Assembly: GCF_900496995.4 (NCBI RefSeq)
Contig: NC_044006.1
Coordinates: 20,482,214 to 20,546,213, forward strand
DNA from: Aquila chrysaetos chrysaetos
Lineage: Eukaryota; Chordata; Aves; Accipitriformes; Accipitridae
DNA length: 64,000 nt
Direction of reading: 5' to 3'
The first letter of the stretch is position 1, and the number at the start of each line of letters is the position of its first letter. The notes under the pieces are model-generated. The model saw only the letters and a list, made by a program, of their open reading frames with translations. It was not told the DNA's origin and did not search any database. This document shows positions 40,441 to 53,454 of the stretch, one piece after another. Both the position numbers and the translations under genes were made by a program.

Positions 40441-43400
40441 GAGCATTCCTCTTCCTCTCTGTCACCAAGCCAGTCACCTCTGTTTCTCATGAAGTAAGGC
40501 TCAATGCTACTTTCTCTTGCTGAAATCCCATCCAGTCCTTGGTGTTGTAGATGGACATGTTCTTTGCTGATTAAAGCTTTGCCTTCGTGCTCCAAAGCAG
40601 CCAATGGCTCATTGCTACTGTTATTGTGACTGGCTTCATGCAATCTTAGTTATCTCGGGGGGTTGGCGTTCCCTTATCACACCATCCTTGGGCAGCTGCA
40701 CCCCATTAAAACGTACTGGTATGGAAGCAGAGGGACACAGATCTGAAGTTATTGGCTCAAAATTACCTGAACTAGAACTGGGGCAAATTTACAGATTTAC
40801 TTCAAAACAAAAGAGTACAAAAGTATGAATCTTTGTTTTATTATTATTATTATTATTACAGGTTTCTCCCAGGATTACTCATCTCTGATGACAAGCCCTG
40901 TGTTTTTGTATGTTCTGTTGCTGCCAGCTGTTGGTTACCCTTTCTCCGGATTCCTTCAGGCACTGCTGCTGGGGAGACTCACCGGTCCCCGCCTGTACCA
41001 GTAAGCCTCAGGGAGTGCCTTTCCCAAAACCTTCATCTTCTTCTCTGTTCTCCACCTTTCTCTCTTTCCTCCTTTGCCGCCACTCCCCCTTGCTCAGCTG
41101 TTTTACCCCCAAAACAAATAGGCTGAGATGGCAGGCACAGAAGGAGCACGTTTCTTTACCCTGGTCACACCTATTGCTCTCCCTACCCATCCTTCATCAC
41201 TCCCTTGGCTCAAGTTTCTGCCTCTTGTAAGAGTATTTGAACTGCTCTCGCAGGAGTGACTATACTTCATGTAAACAGTCTTGAACTGGCTGGGTTATTC
41301 CAAATTGTTTAGCAGCCATAAAAGGAGATAGTAAAGGAAGGTAACTATTTGTGCAGTACTAAATGAGTTTTATGCTTCTGCAGCTTTTAATGCTGCTATC
41401 AATAGCCATGTTAAAGTCTGGCTGAGACATCCCTAGAGCAGGACTTCAGCCACAGTTCAGGACATACCGTGCCACTACTTTTTTAAGTGTATAAAGAATA
41501 ACAACAGAAGATGACTGTGGACCATGCTGATGGCAAACACAGAAGAAACAAAACCCCTTGTTTTGCAAAGAGCACCAATAATTGTGTGTGGATCACTGAC
41601 AACTGCTTGTACAAGGATACAGACCTCTTCTTGGGGGGGCTATAAAATGCCTTGATAGACTTTCAGATGGTTTACAAGTATGCTAGCCTATATGAAGCTT
41701 ACACAGGCAAGGTTAAGCAGTCAGGCTTCAAGGAAAAGGAGTAACAGGAAAGGATAATAGGCAAGATACATTAGACAGGAGAGATGTGAAGGGATTTTTC
41801 AGCATTAGGGCAACTAAGTAATAGAATAGGCATGTATTTGCTGTCAGTTGTGTTGTGTTATCCTTCACTTATTATGTGCTTAAGGTTCCATTAAAAGTTC
41901 TTTTAAAGCTACTATTCTGAAGTAGCTGATTTCTCTGGGACAGGTTTCTTGACCTCAGAAATAAACTAGGGTAAACAGAAGTTCATCACCAGTATTACTA
42001 CGTCAGTTTGGAGATATGCTTTTAAAGTCAAGCAAACATCCTGAAATAATCACCCTGATTATATCTGCAGCTTGGATACCTCCACAAAACCACACCTACA
42101 CCACAAATTTTTGCCCTCATAGCTGCAATAGCTGGCGACATCATTTATGGCCAGCGTATTTTTGTTGACTAACTCTCTCATGCAGAGCAGTTATACCAGG
42201 AAAAACATGTTTTTCCATGTACGATGTCAGGGAGCAGTAAGGGCCAGCTGCTTCCCAAGGGATGGGGAGACATGGGGATCCCCAGGGGACCGGCTGGGTA
42301 GGGGCTTCCCCAGCCAGGGCCTGTCCCACCGCCCGCAGTGAGGGAGCTGGGCAGGCTGGAGGGCAGCCAGGCACACCCCCCAGCGCAGGGCATCGGGCAG
42401 CTCCATGGGGATGGGGATGAGCTGAGGCCAGGCTGGGATGTCAGCCTACGGTTGGGGGTCAGGATCAGGCCCAGTGAGGGGAACCAGCATCAGACAGAGC
42501 CCCGTGATCGCTGGGCCCATGGGCTGGGGGGTGACCCAGGTGAGGTTGGTCAGGGCCCTTCAGGCTGATTGATGTCCCCAGGGCCCTGACATACGGTATA
42601 GTTTGCTTGGGTCCTCGAGGGAGAGAGAATGATGTCGATTTACCAGTTCAGGTTGTGTCAGTGTCGGGTGCATGTTGTCACTACGATACGTGCAACGCCT
42701 TCGGTTGGGAGCTGAGCCTGCATCCCACCAGAGGCAGGTCTCTGCTAAGACATAGTAGTATCTGACCTGGGCTCAGCGCTGTGCTCTCAGGAGCCGGGAG
42801 ATGCTGGCTGCTCAGGAAAGCAAGAGCTGTTGATGGAGTAACTTCCTCAAGCTCAGCACGGCCAAGGGCTTGCGACACGTGCTGCAGCTCTCTTTCCTGG
42901 ATGTGTTACAAAGGGTGCTCTTCCCCTCAAAGTGAGGTTTTCCCATCATTGAAAAAGGAGCAGAGCTAAAAAACACGATTTCTAGCATCAGCCTTGTGCC
43001 AAGGCCCATCCTTTCCATGCAATGGATGCACCTCCATCATGAGCTCTGATGCGCAGGTTCATGTGTGGAGTGACAAGGAAGTGGAGGGTAGAAATGTTTT
43101 CCCTTGGAAATGTACCCACACCAACACCTCTGGACTACAGTTGCAACTGAAGGGGTGTAGGAGCTAGGTAGAAAGGGCTTTGTATATCATTTTATGCTGC
43201 CTTTCTGGACTTTATAAAGAACCTCCTCCCAGTGCTCCTTCTGTGCTGAAGCACCCCGTATCAGCCCATACACCCAACTGCAGTACACACAGTACTACCT
43301 CCCCACGCGGGTCCACCCTTTCCAGTTTCTGTTCCTTCTCCACTTGTTCAGAATCAGGAGACGCAATAATTTGCAGACTCAGTAATTCACTGATAATGTG

Positions 43401-44163
43401 TGCATGTGGCAGGGGCGCAGCTTTTGGAAGTATTTTGCTCTGCATGAGAAGGATACGCCCCGCTGCGTACCCGTGAAAGGTTTACAAGTGGCCAAGTTTC
43501 ATTTTTACAGCTGAGTTAAAAAAAAAGTTTCATTTTCTGTCTCATGACTAGTTTGACAAACACACCCCTGGCTTGCAAACAGATGTAGCAAAGACTGTTT
43601 GTTGTGCCAGTGTTTCAGTCTGAGTTCCTTCCAGGCTGAAAAGCAGTGTTTTCCACTTTCTGCACCAGAATTGAGGTGCGTTGGTCCTTGGTTTCTCTGC
43701 ACTGAAGTGAAACACCCCTAAATAACGATGACAGGGAGTTCGGAGGTTACAAAAAAATGCCAGATACATTAGTCCCCATCAGCCACTCATTCCTCTCAAC
43801 ATTTATGTTCTGTTGATTCACGCAAGCACTTTTGCCTGAGTAAGAACTGCAAAATCCCACCCATGGACTTTGACTTCAAGTCACTTATCAAACAAGATTA
43901 CACTGGGGAGCATGCAGTTTTCCCACCTCGTATCGATGCAGCTCCAAAACTACAATTGTGGCTGTACTTTTGACTACCTTTTTTTCTAAAGTGGCTTTGC
44001 CCATCACTTTGACGCACTCCACTTGGAGCAAAGTGATAAAAACACCCACGCTAAGGTTAACGTTACTTTGTTTCTCCAGTCCCTAAATGGGTAGCAGTAA
44101 AATTTATGTGAAAACTCGGCACAGAAGATGGATGATTAGCAGAAATTCATTTTTATATGAGAA
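40441..44163. other. Intergenic DNA, partly GC-rich
   Basis: No exon recognised. A (TAT)n-like stretch lies at 40838-40858. A G-rich, CpG-poor part spans 42.2-42.6 kb with repeated GGGGATGGGGA-like units. Confidence 0.55.
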
Positions 44164-44774
44164 TGTGGGGGGTTGACCTTGGCTGGATGCCTGGTGCCCA
44201 GGAAGACGCTCTATCACTCCCCTCCTCAGCAGGACAGGAGGGGAGAAAATAAGATGGAAAAAAGCTCATGGGTCAAGATAAAGGCCATTTAGTAAAGTAA
44301 AAGCAAAGGCTGCGTGTGGAAGCAAAGGAAAACAAAAGGTTTATTCTCTACTTCCCATCAGCAGGCGATGTCCAGCCACTTCCCGGGAAGTAGGGCTTCA
44401 GAATGCATAGCAGTTGCTCCGGAAGACAAATGTTGTAATAACGAATGCCCCCCCCCCCCCCTTCCTCCTCCTTTCTCTTAGCTTTTACTGCTAAGCAGAT
44501 GTCATATGGTATGGAATATCCATTTGGTCAGCTTGGCTCAGCTGTCCTGCCTGTGTCCTCTCCCAAGATCTTGCCCACCCCCAGCCTGCTGGTGGGGGGG
44601 GGTCGGACTTTGGAGAGACAGCGTTGAGGCTGTGTGAGCACTGCTCAGCCGTGGCCAAAACACCGGTGGGTTATCAACACCTTTGTAGTCACCGACACGG
44701 AGGACACCCGCAGAGCACTGCGGGGGCTACCGGGGGGGAGAAGTGGAGTAACGCCGTCCCTGCCAGAGCCAACA
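44164..44774 (-). mobile_element. LTR of a second avian ERV family, minus orientation
   Basis: About 611 bp. Read on the minus strand it starts TGTTGGCTCTGGCAGGG and ends near AACCCCCCACA. The plus strand carries two blocks I associate with a common avian LTR: ATATGGTATGGAATATCC followed by TTGGTCAGCTTGG, and AAACACCGGTGGGTTATCAA. A C14 run lies at 44448-44461. No clean target duplication was found, so the borders are approximate and the family name is open. Confidence 0.6.
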
Positions 44775-45059
44775 CAGAGACGTGCAGACGACAATACTCG
44801 ACGACAGAGAAAAAGCCGATTAGAAATGTGGTTCACAGAAAAGTGAATTATTGAACGCTCTCTTGTAAAGTATTCATCTTTGGCTTATTGACCCACTTTC
44901 CCCCGTGTGAAAAGACATGGGGAAATGATGGATTAGGGAAGAATGTTACAACAGCAGAAGACTTCACTCCCTAGTTTTCCCTCGAACCGTGGAAGACCAA
45001 AGCAGTAGTGGCTCCTTCCTCTGAGCAGGGGTTGTCTTGAGAAATCTCCGGTGACAGTA

Positions 45060-45460
45060 AGGCGCCTCGGGACGAAGGGGTGACCGAGGAGGGGACGAAC
45101 GCCGACTTTCCACGTACGCTGAAGACACCGCTACGTCATTTAAAAAAGATGGCACGGACACTCCCGCTGCGGTGGGAGCACGCGGCCAGCCTGCCGGTTT
45201 CCGAGTGTGCTCTGAGGAGCTGGTTGCCTGCTACCGCCCCCCCACTCTCCGCCGCGCCCCCCTCCCTCCCCGGGACCCCCGGGGGGCGGGGCCGCGATCT
45301 CGGTTTCGATTCCCCGCGCGCGCCCTCCCCACTCCCGAGGTGACGCGAGCGCGGGGGGGGGGGGGGCGGGGTGTGGGCGGGGCGCGGGGCGCCCGTGTTT
45401 AGGGGCGGCGGCCGGCGCGAGTCCCGGGGGCCGCAGCGCGCGGCGGCGGCGGGCAGGTAG
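45060..45460 (+). promoter_or_regulatory. TRANK1: TRANK1 CpG-island promoter and inferred non-coding exon 1
   Basis: A sharp GC/CpG-rich island with several GGGCGGG boxes around 45361-45395 and a G14 run at 45353-45366. A donor-like GGGCAG then GTAGGTGC places an inferred exon 1 end at 45456. The next exon of TRANK1 starts one base before its ATG, so exon 1 would supply only 5'UTR. CpG richness continues to about 45.85 kb. No transcript evidence is available. Confidence 0.65.
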
Positions 45461-45461
45461 G

Positions 45462-45479
45462 TGCGCGCGCGCGCGCGCA
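45462..45479. repeat. CG dinucleotide run in the TRANK1 CpG island
   Basis: An uninterrupted alternating GC tract of about 18 bp directly downstream of the inferred exon 1 donor. Such tracts can form Z-DNA. Confidence 0.85.
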
Positions 45480-45640
45480 GCGCCCCCCTCCCCACCCTCC
45501 CCGAGTATGTGCGTGGGCGAGCGGGGGCATCGGGGGCATCGGCCGCCCCGTGCCCACCCGCCGGCACGGCAAAGCCACCGCTCCGTGCGGGATTTGGGGG
45601 TGCATCCGCCCGCCCTGCGCGGCTCTGCCGACTCTGCACG

Positions 45641-45660
45641 CAGGCATGCATGCATGCATC
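45641..45660. repeat. Short GCAT tandem repeat
   Basis: Four GCAT units in a row (GCATGCATGCATGCAT) in the CpG island. Confidence 0.85.
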
Positions 45661-47334
45661 GCGCGGTTCTCCATGCACCGCAGCGGGAGGCGTTGCCCCT
45701 TGGGGGCGGCTTCCCACCCGGGTCGAGCTGGCGTGAAGTTCCAAGCCGGGAGGTTCCGGCAGTTCGGGAGAAGGGGTCGTGCTTCCCTGAGACGGGGCGC
45801 GGGGTTTGGCCTGCGGGGTGGCGGGCGGCGAGGGTGGCTGTGCTGGTTGGGAAGCCTGCCAGGGAATGCGTGGGGGTGGTTGGAGGAGAAAAAGGGAAGA
45901 GTGCATTCCTGCTCCTGCCGGGCATCTGGGAGGTTGCGTTGGCCTGGTACGGCTTGCGGGGAGGAGGTGGGGGAGAGGTGGTGATGAATCTGTGCTTGAA
46001 AAGAAGAAAGAGGACTCCTCTGGCACAGCCGTGAGCTAAGCATTGTCTCCAGTGGTTTGGGATCCTTTCCCTGAGAGAGAAACTCTTGTACGAGGTCGTG
46101 GAGTGCTCACTTAAAAAAACAGACTTTTTCGTTTGAAGAGGAGTTTGGGCACGGTGTGCGCTTCAGGAGGGGAAAAAAGCAAACAGGTCTCTCTCATCAG
46201 TCTTTGTATTTTTTTTGCCCAATTTACAGAAAATGAACTTCAGGCTGATACAGTGGGTTTATTGCAAATGGGAAGAGGCTTTGCTTTCCCATGAAAACAT
46301 ACATGAGGGAGTGTTTCCTACCAGTATTTTTACCAACATGCAATTAAACTTGTCAAGCGTTGGCTGTGAACTGCACAAGCTTGAAAACCTTGCTCTTAGC
46401 AGAATCTTGATGTTTTGGGTTAGTGTTTTTTTTTTCATTCCAGATGTGATACCATCTTGAGCTAATCTATACAAAGGAAATATTGAGGCTGTTTGTCGCC
46501 ATTGCTTTCATACGCAGTCAGCTTTGTTTGATGACAGGAACATTGCTAGGCTGAGCAAACAACTGTAGCAGTGTAAACACCTCCCTCTTGGACTGAGTTA
46601 GGTCTTACATGGCTGAGCTAGACTAGGGATTTCAAGATTGTTGTTATTTCAGAGGATAAGAAGCAGGGTTAACTTCTTCCACTGTTTCCTGAGGTTTTGG
46701 AGTTTTTTTGTTTTGGAAAGCAGTAATGATGCTGTGTAGATAGAATATTGAAAATGTTTTTGCATCAGTTTTTCTCTATGTAAAATGGGAGATGCAAGTC
46801 CTTTCTTAGTTTACTGATTATGGAAATCATAAGTATATATATGTATACACAGAGTTTTTCTTGAAAATGCAACTCTACAACTTGCCTTAATCGTATGTTC
46901 TCTTAGGTGTAACTTGTTACTGGTAGGTTACAAAGAGGGGAGAATTCATTTGAAACTGAAAGCAAAAAAAGCCTGTTTTGTTTCACTTACCAAAACAGGA
47001 TATGCTGGGGAACAAGGCCAAACTGTCACCAGTGCAAGCTGTGAAGCAGTGTTCAAGGAAAGCTACTCCACATGTGCTCAGTGTGAGCTCAGCTTGCGAG
47101 GAAAGGCAGAAGGATGTTCCGAGATGCCACCTTAAATCCAGGATGATGTGTCGTGGCCTTGTGTCAGGACCTTTGTTGCCAAATTAATCAGCAACTTGTT
47201 GAGGTGGTCTTGACTATAAACTGAGAGAGCTGTGATTTTTTTTTTTTTTTTTTTTTTGTCTTTCAGTAGTGTTATTTTTCCTCGTAATTTTTCTAGGGGG
47301 CTTCCCAAAATGGGGTGTAATTTCAATGACATGA

Positions 47335-47914
47335 TGTCCTGGTTTTGGCTGGGGTAGAGTTAATTTTCTTCCTAGCAGCTGGTATAGTGTTGTTAGGTTT
47401 TGGATTTAGGATGAGAAGAATGTTGATAACACACTAATGTTTTCAGTTGTTGCTAAGTAATGTTTAGACTAAGTCAAGGACTTTTCATCTTCTCACACTG
47501 CCCTGCCAGCAGAGGCTGGGGGTGCAGAGGAAGCTGGGAGGGGACACAGGCAGGACCGGTGACCCAGAGCAGCCAACAGGATATTCCATACCATATGATG
47601 TCATGCCCAGTAGATAAATTTGGGGGAAAGCTGGCTGGGGGCTGCTGCTTGGGAACTGGCTGGGCATTGGCTGGCGGGTGGTGAGCAATTGCGTTGTGCA
47701 TCACTTGTTTTGTATGTTCTAATTCTTTTAGCATTATTATTATTATGATTATTATTGTTATTTTCCCTTTGTTTTCTGTCCTATGAAACTGTCTTTATCT
47801 CAACCCACGAATTTTATGTTTTTTTTCCAATTCTCTCCCTGCTATCCCACTGGGAGGGGAGAGTGAGCGAACGGTTGTGTGGTGCTTAACTGCCTGCTGG
47901 GTTAAAACACGACA
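47335..47914 (+). mobile_element. Solo ERVL-like LTR, subfamily B, in TRANK1 intron 1
   Basis: 580 bp, flanked by an exact CATGA duplication (47330-47334 and 47915-47919). Starts TGTCCTGGTTTTGGCTGG and ends AAAACACGACA. Compared with the other copies it has TAGATAAA where they have a TATATAA-type box, and CTATGAAAC where they have CTATTAAAC. It shares these changes with the copy at 55028. Confidence 0.93.
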
Positions 47915-49125
47915 CATGAAGATACCTTATGGACAGGCTCAGGACATCCCAAGTGGTCTGTAGGAGCCAGTCTGTCAGGTTTCTGTTGCTCTCTTCATGG
48001 ATGTAAAACTCTGGTTTCACTGGGAGCGCTCATGGTATGAAGCAGATAAAGAACCCGTGTCCTGGGGTGTGTGCACCCATCTCGTTTTGTGGAAAGTGTT
48101 GTCTTGTTCTTGGTGATGTGCTTTTGATTTCCATTTCCTTGCTATGGTGCTTCCTGGCCTAGTACCTTTCCTGTGTGCAAGTCAACTACAAATCCCTACT
48201 CTAGAGGATTTATTTATAACATTTTAGTAGCGTCCTTGTCTTGAGGTTTTGCTTGGATTACTGCGAGTCAGCAGGGCTGGCCCAGTACTTCTAGCCGGGT
48301 TTGGGTCCTGTTTCTGTGGTCTTGTTTGCTGGTGATGCATCTGAAGAGGAACTGAGCTGCTAAGCAGCATCAGCTACGTGAGTTTGGTATGTGGCTAGCT
48401 GGAGGCGTCAGGCAGCTAGGCTTAGTTATTAGTAATAATTGCTTTATAACAGTTTGCATAAACAGAAACCAGTGTTCAGTGGTCATCTGCAGAAGGAGGA
48501 CCTTGGGAGGTCATTCAGGCCAGCCCTGCCCAGGGCAGGGTCCTGGGCCAGAGCTTGAGTTTTCTTGTGTTTGTATTCCACTTGCTCCCTCCCCTTGTTT
48601 TACGCTTATGTAGCACACTTCTCTTCCTTTTCTGGTTTGGACATAGTGTTTGGGGTATTAACAGGCCATTGAGATGTCTGTGTTAATCATATCCTTGGGT
48701 GCATTTGCCAAATGTTGGTAAGTATGTGTGTCTTGTTTCTGACAATGTCTATACCGTACAATCATCAGTTTACTACAGAGCATGTTTCCAGGGGAAAACT
48801 TGGTATGAAGCGAAGAGGAGCCTGGGATGTTCTGTCTCACTCGGTGCACCCGCAGCCATTTAGTATCTCTTGAAAGCACAGCCAGAACTGAGAAGTCTCA
48901 CAGCTGACTTTCAAAATACAGATGTAGTGCTTGCATGCTAGACCCAGTGCAGGTATGAATCCCGTCTCAAGAGTGAGACGTGCTTTGTGCTGGCAAGATG
49001 CACTGATTCAGCGTGGTACTGTACTGGCGGAGCTACAAAAAGGTAGGCTGAATTCCCCTAGTACTAGTTCTGCCTGAACACTTAGGAGAGAAGGGTATCT
49101 GGAGGAGCAAAACTCTGAAAGTGGT

Positions 49126-49718
49126 TGTCCTGGTTTCGGCTGGGATAGAGTTAATTTTCTTCCTAGTAGCTGGTATAGTGTTAGGTTTTGGGTTCAGCAT
49201 GAGAAGAATGTCGATAACACACTGATGTTTTCAGTTGTTGCTAAGGAATGTTTATGCTAACTCAAGGATTTTACAGTTTCTCATGCCCAGCCAGCAAGAA
49301 GGCTGGAGGGGCACAAGAAGTAGGGAGGGGACAGAGCCAGGGCAGCTGACCCAAACTGGCCAAAGGGGTATTCCATACCATGTGATGTCATGCCCCGTAT
49401 ATAAACTGGGTGGAGTTGGCCTCGCGGGGTGGTGCAGATCACTACTGGGGAACTAACTGGGCATCAGTGGGCGAGTGGTGAGCAATTGCATTGTGCATCA
49501 CTTGTTTTGTATATATTCCAATCCTTTTATTGTTATTATTGTCATTTTATTATTAACATTATTATTTTCTTCCTTTCTGTTCTATTAAACTGTTCTTATC
49601 TCAACCCACAAGTTTTACTTTTTTTTCCCCGATTCTCTCCCCCATCCCACTGGTTGGGGGGGGGAGTGAGTGAGCGGCTGCATGGTGCTTAGTTGCTGGC
49701 TGGGGTTAAACCACGACA
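49126..49718 (+). mobile_element. Solo ERVL-like LTR with intact TATA and poly(A) motifs
   Basis: 593 bp, flanked by an exact GTGGT duplication (49121-49125 and 49719-49723). A TATATAA box lies at 49398-49404, a CRE-like TGATGTCA at 49383-49390 and ATTAAA at 49584-49589. It looks like the best preserved of the copies here and is in the same direction as TRANK1. Confidence 0.93.
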
Positions 49719-50213
49719 GTGGTGTTTAGGGTTGTTTGTTTTCAGTTATGGAGATTGTGTTCAGGTCTCCAATTCAGACTGAAACAACCTGATAAAGTTT
49801 TCTCTCTATCCGTTCACCTAGGAAATTATTTTCTTTGTCCTTTTGGAACTGAACACAGCTAGAGAGATGCATGCTGTCTTCACCTCTGGAGTACTGCGAT
49901 GCATAGGATACTGGCCAGCTGTAGGGCCCAGAAGCAATAAAGAAACTTCATTTGGTCCAATTTGTGCTAAGTTTAGGGCAACATACACCGATAAGAAGCT
50001 ATTATCACAACGCTGCTCTCTCTGCTTGCCCTACTCTATTTCAAATTTGCTCTAGAATCTCATTCTTCATTTTGAAAGTGATACTGGCTTTTACTGGGAG
50101 CAAAAGGTCTTTTAGCACTTCAAGCTCTGGTACAGATCTGGTAATGTCACTGGGTACAGAAATGGTTTGGGGGGGGGTGGGGGGGCTTTTGTTTGTTTCG
50201 TAGGGCAGAGTGA

Positions 50214-50276
50214 GAATCTATCTAATGATAGGCTATCCCTATCTATCTGAATCTATCTATCCCTAACGATAGGGAT
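50214..50276. repeat. Imperfect CTAT-type tetranucleotide repeat
   Basis: Degenerate TATC/CTAT units with interspersed GATAGG. ATGATAGGCT occurs near 50225 and again near 50300. Confidence 0.7.
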
Positions 50277-52369
50277 GTCTGATGAGAAGCTACCTAAATG
50301 ATAGGCTTTTCATTTGAGTTGACCAGCTTCTCCAAGGTGACCTGACATATTTTACAAGGGCTGAACACATTCTTCAGGAGATACTGGCTGAACATTCAAT
50401 TAAAATGTTCAGATAATCTCACAAATACTGCTACAACTTTTTCCAGACTAAACAGATCCATGTGGATGGCCGTGTCTAAATCTCAACTTCTTTCCCCTCT
50501 TCTGCATGAGATTTCTTAATGTGTCAGCTTATGGCCTGACCAGTTATAAGCTGTTCATCCTGATTGCAGAACTTGTATTTTTGTCTCTGCTGTTTCTTCA
50601 AGACCTCCTCTGAAAGTACAGGTGATTTCAAGATTTTTCATTCACCATTTCAGCATTTGATGGAAAAGCAAAGCTCCTGAAAGAAGCACAGTTTTCTGCT
50701 TTTCACTGTCAGGGTTATGCTTATCTGCATTCAAAGGAGGCTGCATTCTGTAAATATGTCTTTGGTAGCTGCTGTTGTTGTCGTCAGGAAAGCAAATAAA
50801 ACTGGCTAGCAGGCAGAGCCTTGCCTCTTCAAGTTATGGCTGGCTAGAGCCTTCTCATCCTATATTTTTCCTCTTTTCTTGGGCCTGCCCTGAGATTCAC
50901 ATACATCGATACCAGGACATACTGAACATGTTATTCGGAAGACCTATATGCAGTGTTCTTTTGCTGGATGACTGCAGGACTGCCTGGACGGACGGTGCCA
51001 GTGGTGGGCATGTGGCTGGAGGGGTCCCTCTGATGTAGCAGCTTGAGGTGACATGGCAATTCCTTCTTGGTGGCACCATGCTCTCTGAGCCAGCGTGCTT
51101 TTGTTGGGCAAAAGCTAATGAGAGCCTGGAGGTTTCCTGATGAGAAAACATGCATTATTCAAATGCTGATGAAATGTATTTAGTTGTCACTCAACCACAG
51201 TTTAGATATGTTGTTGGACTTTTTCTCTCCCTACCTGGTAATGTCTTCCTGTTAGGTTAAGGGGGAAGAAGGAGAGATTATTTATTTCTCTGCTTAATAG
51301 GAATGAGGAATGCACAGCCCTTAGAAGTCAGATTTCCTGGAAATAGGATGCTAATTTTTACCACCATGTTAATTCAGATGCAGAGCTCCCCAGATTGCTA
51401 TACTTCATTTGTTGCTTGCATTATGGAAAGCTACCGTGCCTCAAGAATAAAAACATTATTCTACCACCAAGTGATGCCATAGGGACGGAACCTTAAAGCT
51501 TAACTTTCAGTATCAACAATAATTAAAAGCATGGCTGTGTAGACCTTCCACTCTTTCTCTGTGAATAAGCAGTGTCACACAGTTTCTCTTTTAAATCGTG
51601 TAAACCAGATGCAGACAGAACAAAGCAACTGCTTGGGTTCACTCTCAGATTTATAAAGTTTTTAGTATTGCCAACCTCAGATGTTCAGAAAGCGCAAGCT
51701 GGCCTCTTGAGACTGATAGCTGGCATAAGGAACACAACATTTTTCAAAAATGACAAATGGGTTTTCTGGGTAGTCTCAGTTTGTGTTTTCAAGCTTATCT
51801 GCTGAAGCAAGAGGAGTCAAACTTGTAAACTCCCCAAACTGCCCTGCTTCTGAGGACAGTCTGACTGAAGCCGTTCAGTGGGGCACCGACCATCACAATA
51901 ATGTAAGAGTTGGCAACATGTGAAGTAAATGGGCGTTTTGCCCACTGGCAGCGGTAGGGGTTGGAGCCGATTGTTTCTGACTTAACTGTATAATCTTTTG
52001 TTTTAATTCTTTGAGTAGAAATTAATCTGCTTCATCTTGCTGTCACCGTCGTGCTGGTGGCCTCAGGAACCATTAAAAAAGTGAACAGAGTAGACCATCT
52101 TGTCTGGGTTTTTTTGTTTGGTTGGTTTTTTTCTTTGAAGGACAAGGTCTCAACAATGCACTTGGAAGGGTGTCCCAGACCTTAGGGTGTCCCTGTGATA
52201 TAATGGAGGTTGAAGGTTAGAAAAAGAAAAGCTGAACAGAAGCATAAGTAATTAAAACTAAACTGGGAGCTTGGTGAATTTATGATCTTTACTGAAAAAG
52301 CACAACTAGGACTTTGCTTGCTAGGTAAGGCCGGAAAAGATAAGAACTTTTATCCTTGCTTCTGTCCTT

Positions 52370-52845
52370 GTAGATAATTTAGCTTGAAGTACCATATGGG
52401 TAGCATCACTAATGTAAACCTGAGAAGCACTAACAAGCTTTCCTTATGATAAGATTGTACTAACAAGCACTCCTTAGGATAATTGGTTCCAAAATATATG
52501 AAGGACCATACTGCACAGAATCCGTCGAGAGGGGTCAAGTAGCGGACAAGTGAGGAAGACTGTGGAAGACCACCAGAGGACTCCTGAAGACCACCACAGA
52601 GCCTGAAGGACATTTACATATGCTAATAATTTCCCAGAAAATTAATGAATATGTATAACAATTCTTGGAAATCTAATGAATATGCATATAGAACTTGTAT
52701 ATAAACTATATGACTATACCTAGCGGGTGTGCACAATAGGTGGAGCAATGCCCCGTGTACCCAGCGCTGCAATAAAGAATGCCTGCTTTCTAAAACTCCA
52801 AAATTGAGTCTCAGAGAGTTTCTGAAGTGCCGACTTACAGTAACA
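52370..52845 (+). mobile_element. LTR of a third ERV family (5' border uncertain)
   Basis: The order of elements is that of a retroviral LTR: a TATATAAAC box at about 52698-52706, AATAAA at 52771-52776, then a short pyrimidine-rich part (GCCTGCTTTCTAAA) and an end in CAGTAACA at 52845. U3 holds two direct copies of an ACTAACAAGC plus CTTA(T/G)GATAA module near 52428-52485, and two TAATGAATATG copies near 52641-52685. The 5' edge may lie further left; no duplication was found. Confidence 0.6.
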
Positions 52846-52924
52846 CCTGCACATTTATGTGTTTCATGGACTCCATAGCTTAGGAGAAGTCCCCACTTAA
52901 TGAGGGGAACCTGTCTTACTCTAC

Positions 52925-53454
52925 TGTGTGTGGCTGGGATGGAGTTAATTTTCTTCATAGTAGTTCATATGGTGCTGTGTTTTAAATTTGTGACCAAAAC
53001 AACCCTGATAGCTGTTGCTGAGCAGGTTTTGCACAGCGTTGGGGCCTTCTCTGTTTGTCACTCTGCCCCCCCAGTGACTAGATTGCGGGTGCACAAGGGG
53101 CTGGGAAGGGACACAACCAGGTGGATGACCCAAACTGACTGAAGGGATGGTCCATGTCATGTAAGATCATGCTCAGCAATAAAAAGGGAGAGGAGGGGGC
53201 TTAGGGAGATCAGCTATCCCTAGCTCGCAAACTGGCTGGGCATCAGTCTGTGTGTGGGAGGTGGTGAATGATTGCCTTTGCATCACTTGTTTTGTTTTCT
53301 TTCTCTCTTCTTCGACTGCTCTTTTGCTTATTAAACAATTTTTGTCTTGACCCACAAGTTTTCTTGGTTTTACTCATCCTTTCCTCTTTCCCCGTCCCAC
53401 TGGGGATGGGGGGGAAGCGAGTGCTTAGCTGCTCTCCAGGGTTAACCCACAGCA
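52925..53454 (+). mobile_element. Older, diverged ERVL-like LTR
   Basis: Follows the same general order as the other ERVL-like LTRs: GGCTGGGATGGAGTTAATTT at the start, GTTAACCCACAGCA at the end, and between them a GTGAATGATTGC block and a TATTAAAC signal near 53329. It is much more diverged and the flanks show no clear duplication. Confidence 0.75.

Noticed and set aside
42147..42568. Frames in the GC-rich intergenic patch
   Set aside because: Short, overlapping on both strands, Gly/Pro-rich; no similarity.
45136..46043. Long minus-strand frames (296, 261 and 214 codons) in the TRANK1 CpG island
   Set aside because: Three overlapping frames are open at once, all rich in Pro, Arg, Ala and Gly. 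That is what CpG-island DNA gives by chance; no domain or start context supports a gene.
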